From positions 124,001 to 188,000 of the forward strand of contig DATGLG010000068.1 of NCBI GenBank assembly GCA_035294245.1: DNA of 64,000 nt, in the 5' to 3' direction. The notes under the pieces are model-generated. The model had not been told where the DNA came from. It saw only the letters and a program-made list of their open reading frames with translations, and did no database searches. The position numbers and the translations under genes are program-made. Shown piece by piece: positions 44,506 to 54,633 of this stretch (its first letter is position 1; each line of letters opens with the position of its first letter). This DNA is from DATGLG01 sp035294245. GTDB taxonomy: Bacteria; Pseudomonadota; Alphaproteobacteria; JACZXZ01.

Positions 44506-45458
44506 CAGATCTCCCTTACGCGCCTGCGCACCCCGCGCAGGATGAAGACGGCGGCGATGCCGAGGATGGGGAACATGAAGAGCGAGACCGAGGCGCCGAG
44601 CGGAATGTCGCCAACGCGGATGCCTTCCAGGAAGGCATAGGTGGCGAAGACGTGGGTCATGTCGCGCGGCCCGCCCGCCGTCATGATCTGCACGATGTCG
44701 AAATTGGCGAAGGTGACGATCAGCGAGAACAGCACGGTGATGGCAATGATGTTGCGCATCATCGGCAGGGTGACGTGGATGAAGCGCTGCCAGGCATTGG
44801 CGCCGTCGATGGCCGCGGCCTCGTAGAGCTGCTCGGGCACCGATTTCAACGCCGCGAGATACATGATGAGGAAGAACGGCGCGCCGTACCAGACATTCAC
44901 GAGGATGACGCAGAAGCGCGCCCAGTAAGGATCGCTGAGCCACGGGATCTCGGTTCCGCCGAGAGAGCGGATGATCCAGTTGAAGGCGCTGTGGGTCGGA
45001 TCGAACATCCACCACCAGCCGAGGGTGGAGAGCGCCAGCGGCATCACCCAGGGCACCAGCAGCATGCCGCGCCACTTGCGCTGACCCTTGCTCGGCAGGT
45101 TGTTGACCAGATGCGCGGTGATGAGGCCGATCACCGCCTTGAAGAACACGGCGCTGACCGCGAAGATCGTCGATTGCTCGACCACCATCCAGAAGGTGTT
45201 GCGGCTGAGCAGAAAGCTGAAATTGCCGAGGCCGAGGAACTTGGTCTGCGACTTGTTGAGGGTCGAGAGATAGATCGAGTAGCCCGCCGGATAGACGACC
45301 AGGAAGGCGATGATCAAGAGCAACGGCAGGCACATGAGGAAGGCGATGGTGGAGCGCCGCCCCATCATGCGGCGGAGCCCGCTTCGCCCGCGGCGCGCCG
45401 CCGGCACGGCGCCCGACGGCGTCGGTACGCTCACAGACTCGCGAACTGCGTCAACCAT
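44505..45458 (-). CDS. Sugar ABC transporter permease (MalF/UgpA type)
   Basis: This 317-residue permease has a basic, Pro/Arg-rich cytoplasmic start (residues 1-35) and then six helices. 'FLVVYPAGYSIYLSTLNKSQ' is the first family block, 'GMLLVPWVMPLALSTLGWWW' lies centrally, and the EAA loop is 'ALKSVPEQLYEAAAIDGANA'. It follows the binding-protein gene by 133 bases and is translationally coupled to the next permease gene. Confidence 0.92.
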   Translation of the reverse strand: MVDAVRESVSVPTPSGAVPAARRGRSGLRRMMGRRSTIAFLMCLPLLLIIAFLVVYPAGYSIYLSTLNKSQTKFLGLGNFSFLLSRNTFWMVVEQSTIFAVSAVFFKAVIGLITAHLVNNLPSKGQRKWRGMLLVPWVMPLALSTLGWWWMFDPTHSAFNWIIRSLGGTEIPWLSDPYWARFCVILVNVWYGAPFFLIMYLAALKSVPEQLYEAAAIDGANAWQRFIHVTLPMMRNIIAITVLFSLIVTFANFDIVQIMTAGGPRDMTHVFATYAFLEGIRVGDIPLGASVSLFMFPILGIAAVFILRGVRRRVREI

Positions 45459-45591
45459 GGTGCCTACGTCCTGCTGTTGCGCCGGCTCTCATTCGACCAG
45501 CCGGCGGCCGGCCGTCCATCGACGGCCCGGAGGTGCGCGCTCCGCGCGGAGCGCGCCCTCCCAGCCTCAATCCCGACTCCCGCATCCGCGA

Positions 45592-46935
45592 CTAGGTGCG
45601 GAGATAGCCTTCGAGCTCGTTCGACGCCCATTTGATGACGTCGTCGATCTTCTGCTTGCCCTGGGTCACCTTCGAGACCATCACCGTCTGGAGCGCCTGG
45701 TTGTAGATCTGGGCGCCCACATCCGGCCGCGCCGGCCAGCCGGCCATGCTGGTCTCCTCGTCGTCGCGGGGCGGATAGTTGTAGACGGTCCCCGGCGGCG
45801 GCTTGACTTCCTTCCAGGTATCGAAATCGTAGAAGCTCTTGAAGGACGGCAGATCGTAGCCGTTGGACGCGGCGACGAGCTGGCGCGAGGAGTCCTTCTG
45901 CGAGACGAAGGTGAGAAGGTCCTTGGCCGCGCTCTTGTTCTTCGAGAAGTTCCAGATACCGTAGAAGATCGGAAGCTGACCGACGAAGCGGCCCTTGGGC
46001 CCGCGCGGCATCGCATGAGTCCAGCACTGCTCGCCCACCTTGGGGTTGTCGCGCACGGCGACGGTCCAGGCGCTCGGCGGATTCATGATGCCGGAGCCCT
46101 TGCCCGAGATGAGCCACCGGTTGTTGCCGGCATCGTCCCAGGCGTAGACCTCGGGCGGGTTCACCGCCATCAGCTTGGTCATGAACTCGAGGGCCTGCCG
46201 CGTCTCGGGCGAGTCGACCTTGATCTGATCCTTCTCGTCGATCATCACCGAGCCGAAGGACTTGAAGAGGGCGCCCGTCCAGTCGATCGCGTCGCTGGTC
46301 TGGCCCATCGGCAGGCCGACCGGATAGCCGCCCTTGAAGAGCTTCTCGGCGGTCGAGAGATAGAGATCCCAGGTCCAGGTATCGATCAACTTCTGGTCGC
46401 GCGGCTGGCCCGGGCCCGGGAAGATCTTGGTGACGTCGAGGTCACAATACTTCTTATAGAGATCGATGCGCGAGCAGCAGGGCTTGACCTGGCTGCCGCA
46501 GGTCGTCGGCACGCCGTACCAGGTGCCGCCATGCTTGGCGAGATACTCGGCGACCGGGCTGATCGGGCCGTATTGCTTGACCAGGCCGTCGACGACGTCG
46601 CTGATCGGCTCGAGCACCCGGCGATGCACCGTGATGTTCCAGTCGCGGTGCGTCATGATGTCGTGGCCGGCGCCCGCCTGGGCCTCCGCCGCCGCGGTCA
46701 GCTTGTCCTTCTCGCCTTGCGAGGTGATGTAGTCGATCTGGATCTCGACGTGATTCTTGGCGCCCCACTCATTGCAGAGCTTGGTGAAGGTCGCATTGGC
46801 GCCGGGGACCCAGTGGTCCCAGCAGCCGAGCGATAGCTTGCCTGCCGCATAGGCGCCGCGCACGAAAGGCGCTGCGACCACCGACGCTGTCGCCAGTGCC
46901 GCCGTCTTGATTACTCTCCGTCGTGTCACACCCAT
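45592..46935 (-). CDS. Sugar ABC transporter substrate-binding protein (SBP family 1)
   Basis: This 447-residue periplasmic receptor has a Tat signal, 'MGVTRRRVIKTAALATASVV', with cleavage near 'AYAAG'. The family 1 fold shows 'AAGKLSLGCWDHWVPGANAT', and an aromatic-rich binding region includes 'TWTWDLYLSTAEKLF'. Cys residues in 'VPTTCGSQVKPCCSRIDLYK' may form disulfides. It is the first gene of the carbohydrate importer, transcribed away from uxaC across a 555-bp gap. The ligand is probably a hexuronate or a uronic oligosaccharide by context. Confidence 0.88.
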   Translation of the reverse strand: MGVTRRRVIKTAALATASVVAAPFVRGAYAAGKLSLGCWDHWVPGANATFTKLCNEWGAKNHVEIQIDYITSQGEKDKLTAAAEAQAGAGHDIMTHRDWNITVHRRVLEPISDVVDGLVKQYGPISPVAEYLAKHGGTWYGVPTTCGSQVKPCCSRIDLYKKYCDLDVTKIFPGPGQPRDQKLIDTWTWDLYLSTAEKLFKGGYPVGLPMGQTSDAIDWTGALFKSFGSVMIDEKDQIKVDSPETRQALEFMTKLMAVNPPEVYAWDDAGNNRWLISGKGSGIMNPPSAWTVAVRDNPKVGEQCWTHAMPRGPKGRFVGQLPIFYGIWNFSKNKSAAKDLLTFVSQKDSSRQLVAASNGYDLPSFKSFYDFDTWKEVKPPPGTVYNYPPRDDEETSMAGWPARPDVGAQIYNQALQTVMVSKVTQGKQKIDDVIKWASNELEGYLRT

Positions 46936-47298
46936 GGCATTTGCCTCCCTGGAGTTTCTATGCCTGTGCCGGAAACGGGAGCCCCGTGGGGTCGTTATCG
47001 ACCCTCATTTGGATCCGAGCCTTGCCAAGCGGCTACTCCCTCTCCCGTTGCGTCCTCAGCATATTACTACGATTTCGCGAAGCGGAAAGCCAACATCGGC
47101 GACAAGCCTCGCCGCCTCGTCGAAATTACATCCCTGTCGCGGCCGCGCCCCGATCTTTACCTTCCTGGATCGCGCCCGAGGCGCATTATAAACGTCCACC
47201 GCGACGCCCTTGTTCCGACATGGCGGCCGGCGACCCGGCTGCGCTGGGCCAGCCACGTCGTCCGCGCCTGACTGCACACTCCCATCGTCATCACCCGT

Positions 47299-47339
47299 TT
47301 GACAAGGCGCCGGCGGCTTGTTAAGTACTGGCCTTACCA
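47299..47339 (+). promoter_or_regulatory. Candidate promoter and FadR/GntR operator upstream of uxaC
   Basis: TTGACA (47299-47304) is a perfect -35 hexamer. TTAAGT (47321-47326), after a 16-base spacer, is a poor -10. TGG-CCTTA-CCA (47329-47339) just downstream is a small inverted repeat of the TNGT-type that FadR/UxuR-like regulators bind. The regulator would be the GntR protein encoded at the end of the cluster. The remainder of 46936-47375 has no visible gene. Confidence 0.4.
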
Positions 47340-47375
47340 CCTGACCAGAAGAGCATAAAACCGGGAGGACGACAA

Positions 47376-47468
47376 TTGCCGTGTCACGGGTGCCACACCG
47401 CGGGCTGCAGCGGTGCGTTCAACGCTGTGCGAGCATCCGCTCTGCCGCGCCGCGAAATCACCCGTTGA
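47376..47468 (+). other. Possible leader ORF before uxaC
   Basis: A GGGAGG ribosome-binding site (47363-47368) is placed 7 bases before a TTG that opens a 30-codon frame out of phase with uxaC and ending at TGA 47466-47468. The peptide begins LPCHGCHTAGC, so it is Cys/His-rich. Because the uxaC ATG at 47491 lacks its own ribosome-binding site, this may be a coupling leader. It could equally mean that the true uxaC start is different. Confidence 0.3.
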
Positions 47469-47490
47469 CCCGATTGCCGCAACAAATGCC

Positions 47491-48930
47491 ATGGAAGCGA
47501 CGCTGAGAAGCACGCGCCGATCGGCCTTGCGCCTGCATCCCGACCGTCTCTTCCCGCCGGGGACGGAAGCGCGCGCGATTGCGCGCCGGCTCTATGCGGA
47601 AGTGCGCGACCTGCCCATCGTGAGCCCCCACGGCCACACGAATCCGGCCTGGTTCGCCGAGAACGAGCCCTTTCCCGATCCGGCGACACTCTTCATCGTT
47701 CCCGACCACTACATTTTTCGCATGCTGTTCAGCCAGGGCATTCCCCTGGAAAGCCTGGGCGTGCCGCGCAGCGACGGCGGGCCGGTCGAGGCGGAGCCGC
47801 GACGGATCTGGCGCCTCTTCGCCGAGAATTTCCATCTCTTCAGAGGCACGCCGTCGCGGCTCTGGTTCGAGCACGCGCTGGTCGAGGTTTTCGGCGTCGA
47901 GGAGCGGCTTTCCGCCGCGACGGCGGATGCGATCTACGATCATCTCGAAGCCTGCCTGGCGCGGCCGGAGTTCCGCCCCCGCGCGCTCTTCGAGCGCTTC
48001 AATATCGAGGTCCTCGCCACGACCGAGTCCCCTCTCGATCCGCTCCAGCACCACAAGCGGCTCAAGGCGAGCGGGTGGCGCGGGCGTGTCGTCACCGCCT
48101 ATCGGCCCGATCCGGTGGTCGATCCGGAATTCGACGGCTTCTCGGACAATCTCGCCAAGCTCGGCGCGATCACCGGCAAGGACACCGCGACCTGGACGGG
48201 CTATCTCGAGGCGCTGGCGGAGCGGCGCCAATTCTTCATAGCAATGGGCGCCACCTCGACCGATCACGGCCATCCCACTGCGCGGACCGCCGATCTTCCG
48301 GCACGGGAGGCGGAAGCCCTCTTCGACAAGATCCGCCGCGGCGGCTGCACCGCGGCCGAGGCCGAGCTCTTCCGCGCGCAGATGCTGACCGAGATGGCGC
48401 AGATGAGCCTCGAGGACGGGCTGGTGATGCAGATTCATCCGGGCTCGTTCCGCAACCATAGCCCGGCGATCCATCGTGCCTTCGGCCGCGACAAGGGCTT
48501 CGATATCCCCATGGCGACCGATTACGTGCACGCCTTGAAGCCGCTGCTCGGCCGCTTCGGCACCGAGCGCAATCTCAGCATCATCCTCTTCACCCTCGAC
48601 GAGACGAGCTACGCCCGCGAGCTGGCGCCGCTCGCGGGGGTCTATCCCGCCCTCAAGCTCGGTCCCGCCTGGTGGTTCTATGACAGCCCCGAGGGCATGA
48701 GGCGCTATCGCCAGGCGGTAACGGAGACCGCCGGCTTCTACAACACCGTCGGCTTCAACGACGACACGCGCGCCTTCCTCTCCATCCCGGCGCGCCACGA
48801 TGTGGCGCGGCGCGTGGATTGCGCCTATCTCGCCGAGCTTGTCGCCGACCACCGCCTCGACGAGGACGAGGCGCGCGAGGTAGCGGTGGACCTCGCCTAT
48901 AACCTCGTCAAGAAGGCCTATAAGCTGTGA
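47491..48930 (+). CDS. uxaC: Glucuronate (uronate) isomerase
   Basis: This 479-residue cytoplasmic enzyme of the amidohydrolase superfamily converts D-glucuronate to D-fructuronate (and galacturonate to tagaturonate). Visible are 'IVSPHGHTNPAWFAENEPFP' with the metal-binding HxH, 'TTESPLDPLQHHKRLK', 'VMQIHPGSFRNHSPA' and 'GFNDDTRAFLSIPARHDVAR'. Its length is close to the family norm. ATG 47491 is a conservative choice: the frame is open upstream to a GTG at 47413 but no start has a good ribosome-binding site. Its 3' end overlaps the uxuB-like start by four bases, so the pathway's first two enzymes are coupled. Confidence 0.93.
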   Translation: MEATLRSTRRSALRLHPDRLFPPGTEARAIARRLYAEVRDLPIVSPHGHTNPAWFAENEPFPDPATLFIVPDHYIFRMLFSQGIPLESLGVPRSDGGPVEAEPRRIWRLFAENFHLFRGTPSRLWFEHALVEVFGVEERLSAATADAIYDHLEACLARPEFRPRALFERFNIEVLATTESPLDPLQHHKRLKASGWRGRVVTAYRPDPVVDPEFDGFSDNLAKLGAITGKDTATWTGYLEALAERRQFFIAMGATSTDHGHPTARTADLPAREAEALFDKIRRGGCTAAEAELFRAQMLTEMAQMSLEDGLVMQIHPGSFRNHSPAIHRAFGRDKGFDIPMATDYVHALKPLLGRFGTERNLSIILFTLDETSYARELAPLAGVYPALKLGPAWWFYDSPEGMRRYRQAVTETAGFYNTVGFNDDTRAFLSIPARHDVARRVDCAYLAELVADHRLDEDEAREVAVDLAYNLVKKAYKL

Positions 48931-50444
48931 CGGCCGCCCCGCAAGCCCGGCGCGCAAGCGAGGGGCGGCCTCGCCTCGGCGCGCGCAGCCTCGCCGCGGC
49001 ACCGCTCCATGTCGCGCGTCCGCGTTATGACCGGGCGGAGCTCACGGCGGGAATCGTCCATATCGGCATCGGCGCCTTTCACCGTGCGCACCAGGCCGTC
49101 TATGTCGAGGATCTGCTCGAGCGGCGCTTCGGCCCCTACGGCATCATCGGCGTCAGCCTGCGCAGCCCATCGGTGCGTGACGCGTTGGCGCCTCAGGACG
49201 GCCTCTACACGCTCATTCAGCGCGACGGGGCTCGCACTGATTTCCGGATCGTCGGCAGCGTCAAGCAGGTGCTCGTCGCCCCCGAGAATCCCGCGGCGGT
49301 CCTTGACGCGCTTACGGCGTCCGCCACGCGGCTTGTGACCATCACCGTGACGGAAAAGGGCTATTGCCTGGCGCCGGACGGCCGCCTTGATCTCGCGCAT
49401 CCCGAGATCGTCCACGACCTCGCTCATCCGGCGACGCCGCGCAGCGCCGTCGGCTTTCTCGTCGAGGCGCTGCATCGCATCCGTGCCGCAGGACTGCGGC
49501 CGCCGACCATTCTCTCCTGCGACAATCTGCCCTCCAACGGCGATACCCTGCGCCGTGCGCTGCGCGATTTCGCGGCCCGCCGCGACGGCGAGCTCGCGCG
49601 TTGGATCGAGGATGCCGTTGCGGTCCCGGCCTCGATGATCGACCGCATCGTCCCGGCGACGACGGCCGCCGATCGCGCCGAAGTCGCAGAGGCCCTCGGG
49701 CTCGAGGATCGCGGGGCCGTCGTCGCCGAGCCGTTCCGGCAATGGGTCGTCGAGAGCGATCTCGCGCCGGGCATGCCGGCCCTCGACGAGGTCGGCGTCG
49801 AGCTCGTCACCAACATCGCCCCTTACGAGCGCATGAAGCTGCGCCTTCTCAATGGCTGCCACTCTGCCCTCGCCTATCTCGGCCAGCTCGCGGGCTATGA
49901 GTATGTCGCCGATGCCATGGGGGATCCGGCGCTGCGCCGCTTCCTCGACCGCATGATGCGGATGGAGATCGCCCCCACCCTGGCCGAATTTTCCCCCGGC
50001 CGCCTCGCGGATTATGCGGCGCAGGTCCTGGCCCGCTTCGGCAACCGCGCGGTCAAGCACCGCACCTGGCAGATCGCCATGGACGGCTCCCAGAAGCTGC
50101 CTCAACGCCTTCTCGGCACCATCGCCGATCGCCTGCGCGCGGGCGCGCCTTTGGGGCGGCTGGCGCTGGCCGTCGCCGCCTGGATGCGCTTCCTCGGCGC
50201 GCGCGACGATCGCGGCATGCCCATCGCGATCTCCGATCCGCGCGCCGATGAGCTCATGGCTTGGGCGGCACCCGGGCAGAGCGACGCGGCGATCGTCGGC
50301 AATCTCCTCGACCGCTCCCGCATATTCCCGCCCGAGCTCGCGGCGAGCCCTGTTCTCCGACAGGCGCTGACGGGCGCCTTGTCGTCGTTGCGCGAGCGCG
50401 GCGCGAAGGAGGTCTTGCGCATGCCGGCTTACGGGGGGTCTTAG
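48927..50444 (+). CDS. uxuB: Fructuronate reductase / mannitol dehydrogenase family (D-mannonate oxidoreductase)
   Basis: This 505-residue NAD-dependent long-chain polyol dehydrogenase begins at GTG 48927. The N-terminal nucleotide fold is 'IVHIGIGAFHRAHQAVYVED' and the central block 'NLPSNGDTLRRAL' is conserved. The catalytic signature is 'YERMKLRLLNGCHSALAYLG' (Lys, Asn, His). It would reduce D-fructuronate to D-mannonate. Coupling to uxaC and the nearby manD gene strongly favours this over mannitol or arabinitol oxidation. It overlaps uxaC by four bases. Confidence 0.85.
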   Translation: MTAAPQARRASEGRPRLGARSLAAAPLHVARPRYDRAELTAGIVHIGIGAFHRAHQAVYVEDLLERRFGPYGIIGVSLRSPSVRDALAPQDGLYTLIQRDGARTDFRIVGSVKQVLVAPENPAAVLDALTASATRLVTITVTEKGYCLAPDGRLDLAHPEIVHDLAHPATPRSAVGFLVEALHRIRAAGLRPPTILSCDNLPSNGDTLRRALRDFAARRDGELARWIEDAVAVPASMIDRIVPATTAADRAEVAEALGLEDRGAVVAEPFRQWVVESDLAPGMPALDEVGVELVTNIAPYERMKLRLLNGCHSALAYLGQLAGYEYVADAMGDPALRRFLDRMMRMEIAPTLAEFSPGRLADYAAQVLARFGNRAVKHRTWQIAMDGSQKLPQRLLGTIADRLRAGAPLGRLALAVAAWMRFLGARDDRGMPIAISDPRADELMAWAAPGQSDAAIVGNLLDRSRIFPPELAASPVLRQALTGALSSLRERGAKEVLRMPAYGGS

Positions 50445-50484
50445 GACCCCACCGCCCGAGAACAACATCGAAGGGAGGAACACC

Positions 50485-51681
50485 ATGCGAGTGGTCACAT
50501 CGACGAGCATCGCCGCCGCGCTCGGCGCCGCGGTTCTGATGGCCGGGGCCGGCCCCGGCCATGCTGCCGCATTGCCGCCCCTGCCGAAATCCCCCGTCAC
50601 GATCAATATCGTCGATGTGGGCGGCCAGCTCGCCCTCACCCAGAAGGCGATCGAGGCCTACCAGAAGGCTCATCCCAAGCTGGTGTCGCGCTTCGTCTTC
50701 AACAAGGCGCCGGCACCGGAGCTCCCGGGCAAGCTGAAGGCGCAGCAGGCCGCCGGCCGCGTCGACATCGACATGGTGCTGAGCGGCACCGACGCGATCT
50801 CCGCCGGGATGGAGCAGCATCTGTGGACGCGGATCCTCCCCGACTACGCGGCGAAATTCCCCAATCTCGACCAGAACTACCTCCCGGGCGCGCTCGACAT
50901 GCAGAAGCCGACGGAGGGCCAGGCCATCGAGGTCGTGTTCGCGACGGCGGGCCCGATGCTGGAATACGCACCCGAGCGCGTGAAGGATGTGCCCAAGACA
51001 ACGGATGAGCTGCTTGCCTGGTGCAAGGCCCATCCCAACCGCTTCTTCTACGCGCGCCCGACGAATTCCGGCCCCGGCCGCGCCTTCCTCCAGGGGCTCC
51101 CCTACGAGCTCGGCGACAGCAACCCGCGCGACCCGGTCAATGGCTGGGCGAAGACCTGGGCCTATCTCAAGGCCCTCGACAGCTGCATCGAATATTACCC
51201 ATCGGGCACCGGCGTCACCATGAAGGAGTTCGGCGAGGGCTCCCGTGACATCATCGCCTCGATGCCGGGGTGGGACATCTATCCGCGCGTGATCGGCACC
51301 GTGCCGAAATCCGCTAAGGTCACCATCCTCAGCGGGCCGGCTGGGTTCAAATGGGTCTCGGATGCCCAGTATGTCGCCATTCCCAAGGGGATCGCGCCCG
51401 AGAAGCTCGCCGTGGCCCTCGACTTGATCGCCTTCATGCTGGAGCCGAAGCAGCAGGCCTATGCCTGGGACGATGGCTATTTCTATCCGGGTCCGGCGGT
51501 CAAGAACGTGCCGCTCAGCATGGCGCCCCAGTCGAGCCAGGACGTCCTCAAGGAGTTCGGCCGTCCCGAATACGACCAGCTCATCGCCAAATACCCGATC
51601 ATGTCGCCGCTCTTCGGCAATCCGCTCGTCGTCGCCTTCCATATGTGGGACGAGAAGATCGGTGCCCAGAAGATGAAATGA
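50485..51681 (+). CDS. ABC transporter substrate-binding protein (second importer)
   Basis: This 398-residue secreted receptor has a signal peptide at residues 1-28 ending 'GHAAA'. GAGG lies before ATG 50485. It is of the extracellular family 1 / spermidine-iron receptor shape: 'PVTINIVDVGGQLALTQKAI', 'DIDMVLSGTDAI' and 'SDAQYVAIPKGIAPEKLAVA'. It serves the ATPase and permease genes that follow. Because the operon holds uxaC, uxuB and manD, a uronic acid, aldonic acid or oligomer ligand is likely, though the fold is also used for polyamines. Confidence 0.85.
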   Translation: MRVVTSTSIAAALGAAVLMAGAGPGHAAALPPLPKSPVTINIVDVGGQLALTQKAIEAYQKAHPKLVSRFVFNKAPAPELPGKLKAQQAAGRVDIDMVLSGTDAISAGMEQHLWTRILPDYAAKFPNLDQNYLPGALDMQKPTEGQAIEVVFATAGPMLEYAPERVKDVPKTTDELLAWCKAHPNRFFYARPTNSGPGRAFLQGLPYELGDSNPRDPVNGWAKTWAYLKALDSCIEYYPSGTGVTMKEFGEGSRDIIASMPGWDIYPRVIGTVPKSAKVTILSGPAGFKWVSDAQYVAIPKGIAPEKLAVALDLIAFMLEPKQQAYAWDDGYFYPGPAVKNVPLSMAPQSSQDVLKEFGRPEYDQLIAKYPIMSPLFGNPLVVAFHMWDEKIGAQKMK

Positions 51682-51707
51682 CGCGACGATGAGAGGAATG
51701 CCGGGCG

Positions 51708-52814
<1,107 letters not shown>

Positions 52815-52819
52815 GAAGA

Positions 52820-53686
52820 ATGATGACCGGCTCGCGCGAGACAGGCCTCGATCGCTCGGTGCTTCTGGTCGTGCCCGGCGTTCTCGTCGTGCTGCTGCTT
52901 TTCATCTATCCCTTCATTTACGGGCTTATCCTCTCCTTCGAGCCCAAGGCCGGGAGCATCTGGGCGAACTACGCCCGGTTTTTCTCCGAGCCGCGATTCA
53001 AGGACACCCTCGGCATCACCTTCTGGATCGCGGTGCCGGCGACCCTGATCAATCTTGGCCTCGCCATTCCCATGGCGTTCAAGCTCCGCCGAGCAACACG
53101 ATTGCAGCGCTTCGTCACCACGCTCCTGGTGATCCCGATCACGCTCGGGACCGTGCTGGTGGCCGAGGGGCTTCTCAATTATCTCGGGCCGCAGGGCTGG
53201 CTCAACCGCGTGCTCGTCGATCTCCATCTCGTACTGACGCCGGTGCGCCTGACCCATAATTACTGGGGCGTCCTGCTCTCATTGGTGATTACCGGATTTC
53301 CCTTCGCCTTTTTGCTGACGCTCTCCTACATCACCGGTATCGATCCGGTGCTGGCGCAGGCGGCCTCGACCCTCGGCGCCGGCCCCAGCCGCCAATTCCT
53401 CCATATCTACCTGCCGCTCCTGGCGCCGGGCCTCGCCATCACCTTCTGCCTCGCCTTCGTGCAGGCCTTCTCGGTGTTTCCTTCTGCCGTGCTCCTGGGC
53501 GCACCCGCCGGCCCCACCCGGGTCATCTCGATCGCCGCCTACCAGGCCGCCTTTGAGGATTACGACTATGCCATGGCCTCGGCCGTCGCCATGATCATGG
53601 GCGCGGCGCAGCTCGTCATCGTCGTCGCCGTACTGGGGCTGCGCAACGTCTTCTATCGCGGCCCCGCCGCCGGAGCCAAGGGATGA
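52820..53686 (+). CDS. ABC transporter permease (PotB/UgpA-like)
   Basis: This 288-residue permease starts at ATG 52820 (or 52823), five bases after the ATPase gene. It has six helices. 'VLVVLLLFIYPFIYGLILSF' is near the N terminus and 'AQAASTLGAGPSRQFLHIYL' is the EAA loop. The 'SVFPSAVLLGAPAGPTRVIS' block is as in iron/polyamine-type permeases. It ends four bases inside the next permease gene. Confidence 0.9.
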   Translation: MMTGSRETGLDRSVLLVVPGVLVVLLLFIYPFIYGLILSFEPKAGSIWANYARFFSEPRFKDTLGITFWIAVPATLINLGLAIPMAFKLRRATRLQRFVTTLLVIPITLGTVLVAEGLLNYLGPQGWLNRVLVDLHLVLTPVRLTHNYWGVLLSLVITGFPFAFLLTLSYITGIDPVLAQAASTLGAGPSRQFLHIYLPLLAPGLAITFCLAFVQAFSVFPSAVLLGAPAGPTRVISIAAYQAAFEDYDYAMASAVAMIMGAAQLVIVVAVLGLRNVFYRGPAAGAKG

Positions 53687-54582
53687 GCGCCGCCGGCCTC
53701 GCCGCTCGTGCCGCCGATCCCGGCCTCGCCGGCGGGACCGGCGTCGTGCGCAAATCCTGGCGCGAGATCCTGTGGACGAGCTTCGTTTGGGCATTGATGG
53801 CCTTTTTCCTCATCAACGTCGCCGGCGTCATCGCCTCGGTCGCGGTCAACTCCTTCGGCACGCGCTGGTTCGCGACCTGGCTCCCCGCCGGCTTCACGAC
53901 GCGCTGGTATTTCACTGCCTGGGACGATTTCCAGCTTTACGACGTGCTGGTCGTCACCTTCGAGGTCGTCTTCGCCGTCGTGATCATCTCGGTCGTCGTT
54001 GGCGTTCCCGCAGCCTACGCCCTGGCGCGGCGGGATTTCATCGGCAAGCGCGCGGTTCTCCTGCTCTTCGTCATTCCCCTCCTCGTCCCGCCCATCACCT
54101 ATGGCATCCCGCTTGCGACGGTGCTTTATCAAAGCGGCGTGGGCGGAACCCTGGCCGGGGTCATCCTCGCCAATCTGGTGCCGTCGGTCCCCTTCGTCGT
54201 CCTCGTCATGACCCCCTTCATCGAGCAGGTGGATCCGAGGCTCGAGGCGGCGGCGCGTGTCTTCGGCGCCGGGCTCGGCCGCATGTTCGTCCATGTCCTC
54301 GTGCCGCTGCTGGCGCCGGGCATTCTGGCGGCGGCGCTGCTCGTCCTCGTGCGCACCATCGCCATGTTCGAGCTCTCCTTCCTGACTGCGGGACCGGACA
54401 GCCAGACCCTCGTCGTCGTGCTCTATTATTCGGTGTTCGCCGCCGGAGTGCGGGCCGGGCAATCGATCGACGCCATGGCGGTCATCTATATGGTGACCAC
54501 TCTCGTCTGGCTCCTCGTCGCGCTTCGCTTCGTCAATCCGACCCAGCTCGTTACGCGCGTGAAGGAGCAGCGGCGAGCGTAG
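53683..54582 (+). CDS. ABC transporter permease (PotC-like)
   Basis: This 299-residue second permease subunit overlaps the previous gene by four bases (ATGA). 'FVWALMAFFLINVAGVIASV' is the first helix, 'GVPAAYALARRDFIGKRAVL' follows, and the EAA loop is 'RLEAAARVFGAGLGRMFVHV'. It completes the second importer of the hexuronate region. The manD gene starts 51 bases on. Confidence 0.9.
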   Translation: MSAAGLAARAADPGLAGGTGVVRKSWREILWTSFVWALMAFFLINVAGVIASVAVNSFGTRWFATWLPAGFTTRWYFTAWDDFQLYDVLVVTFEVVFAVVIISVVVGVPAAYALARRDFIGKRAVLLLFVIPLLVPPITYGIPLATVLYQSGVGGTLAGVILANLVPSVPFVVLVMTPFIEQVDPRLEAAARVFGAGLGRMFVHVLVPLLAPGILAAALLVLVRTIAMFELSFLTAGPDSQTLVVVLYYSVFAAGVRAGQSIDAMAVIYMVTTLVWLLVALRFVNPTQLVTRVKEQRRA

Positions 54583-54633
54583 CGGCCGATATCGGCGGCT
54601 CGATGCCCGCGCGCCGCCGCAGAGGAGTAGATC

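Noticed and set aside
47378..47396. CxxCH-like pattern in the leader peptide before uxaC, suggesting a haem peptide
   Set aside because: There is no signal sequence and the frame is only 30 codons. The motif is short enough to arise by chance in GC-rich DNA.
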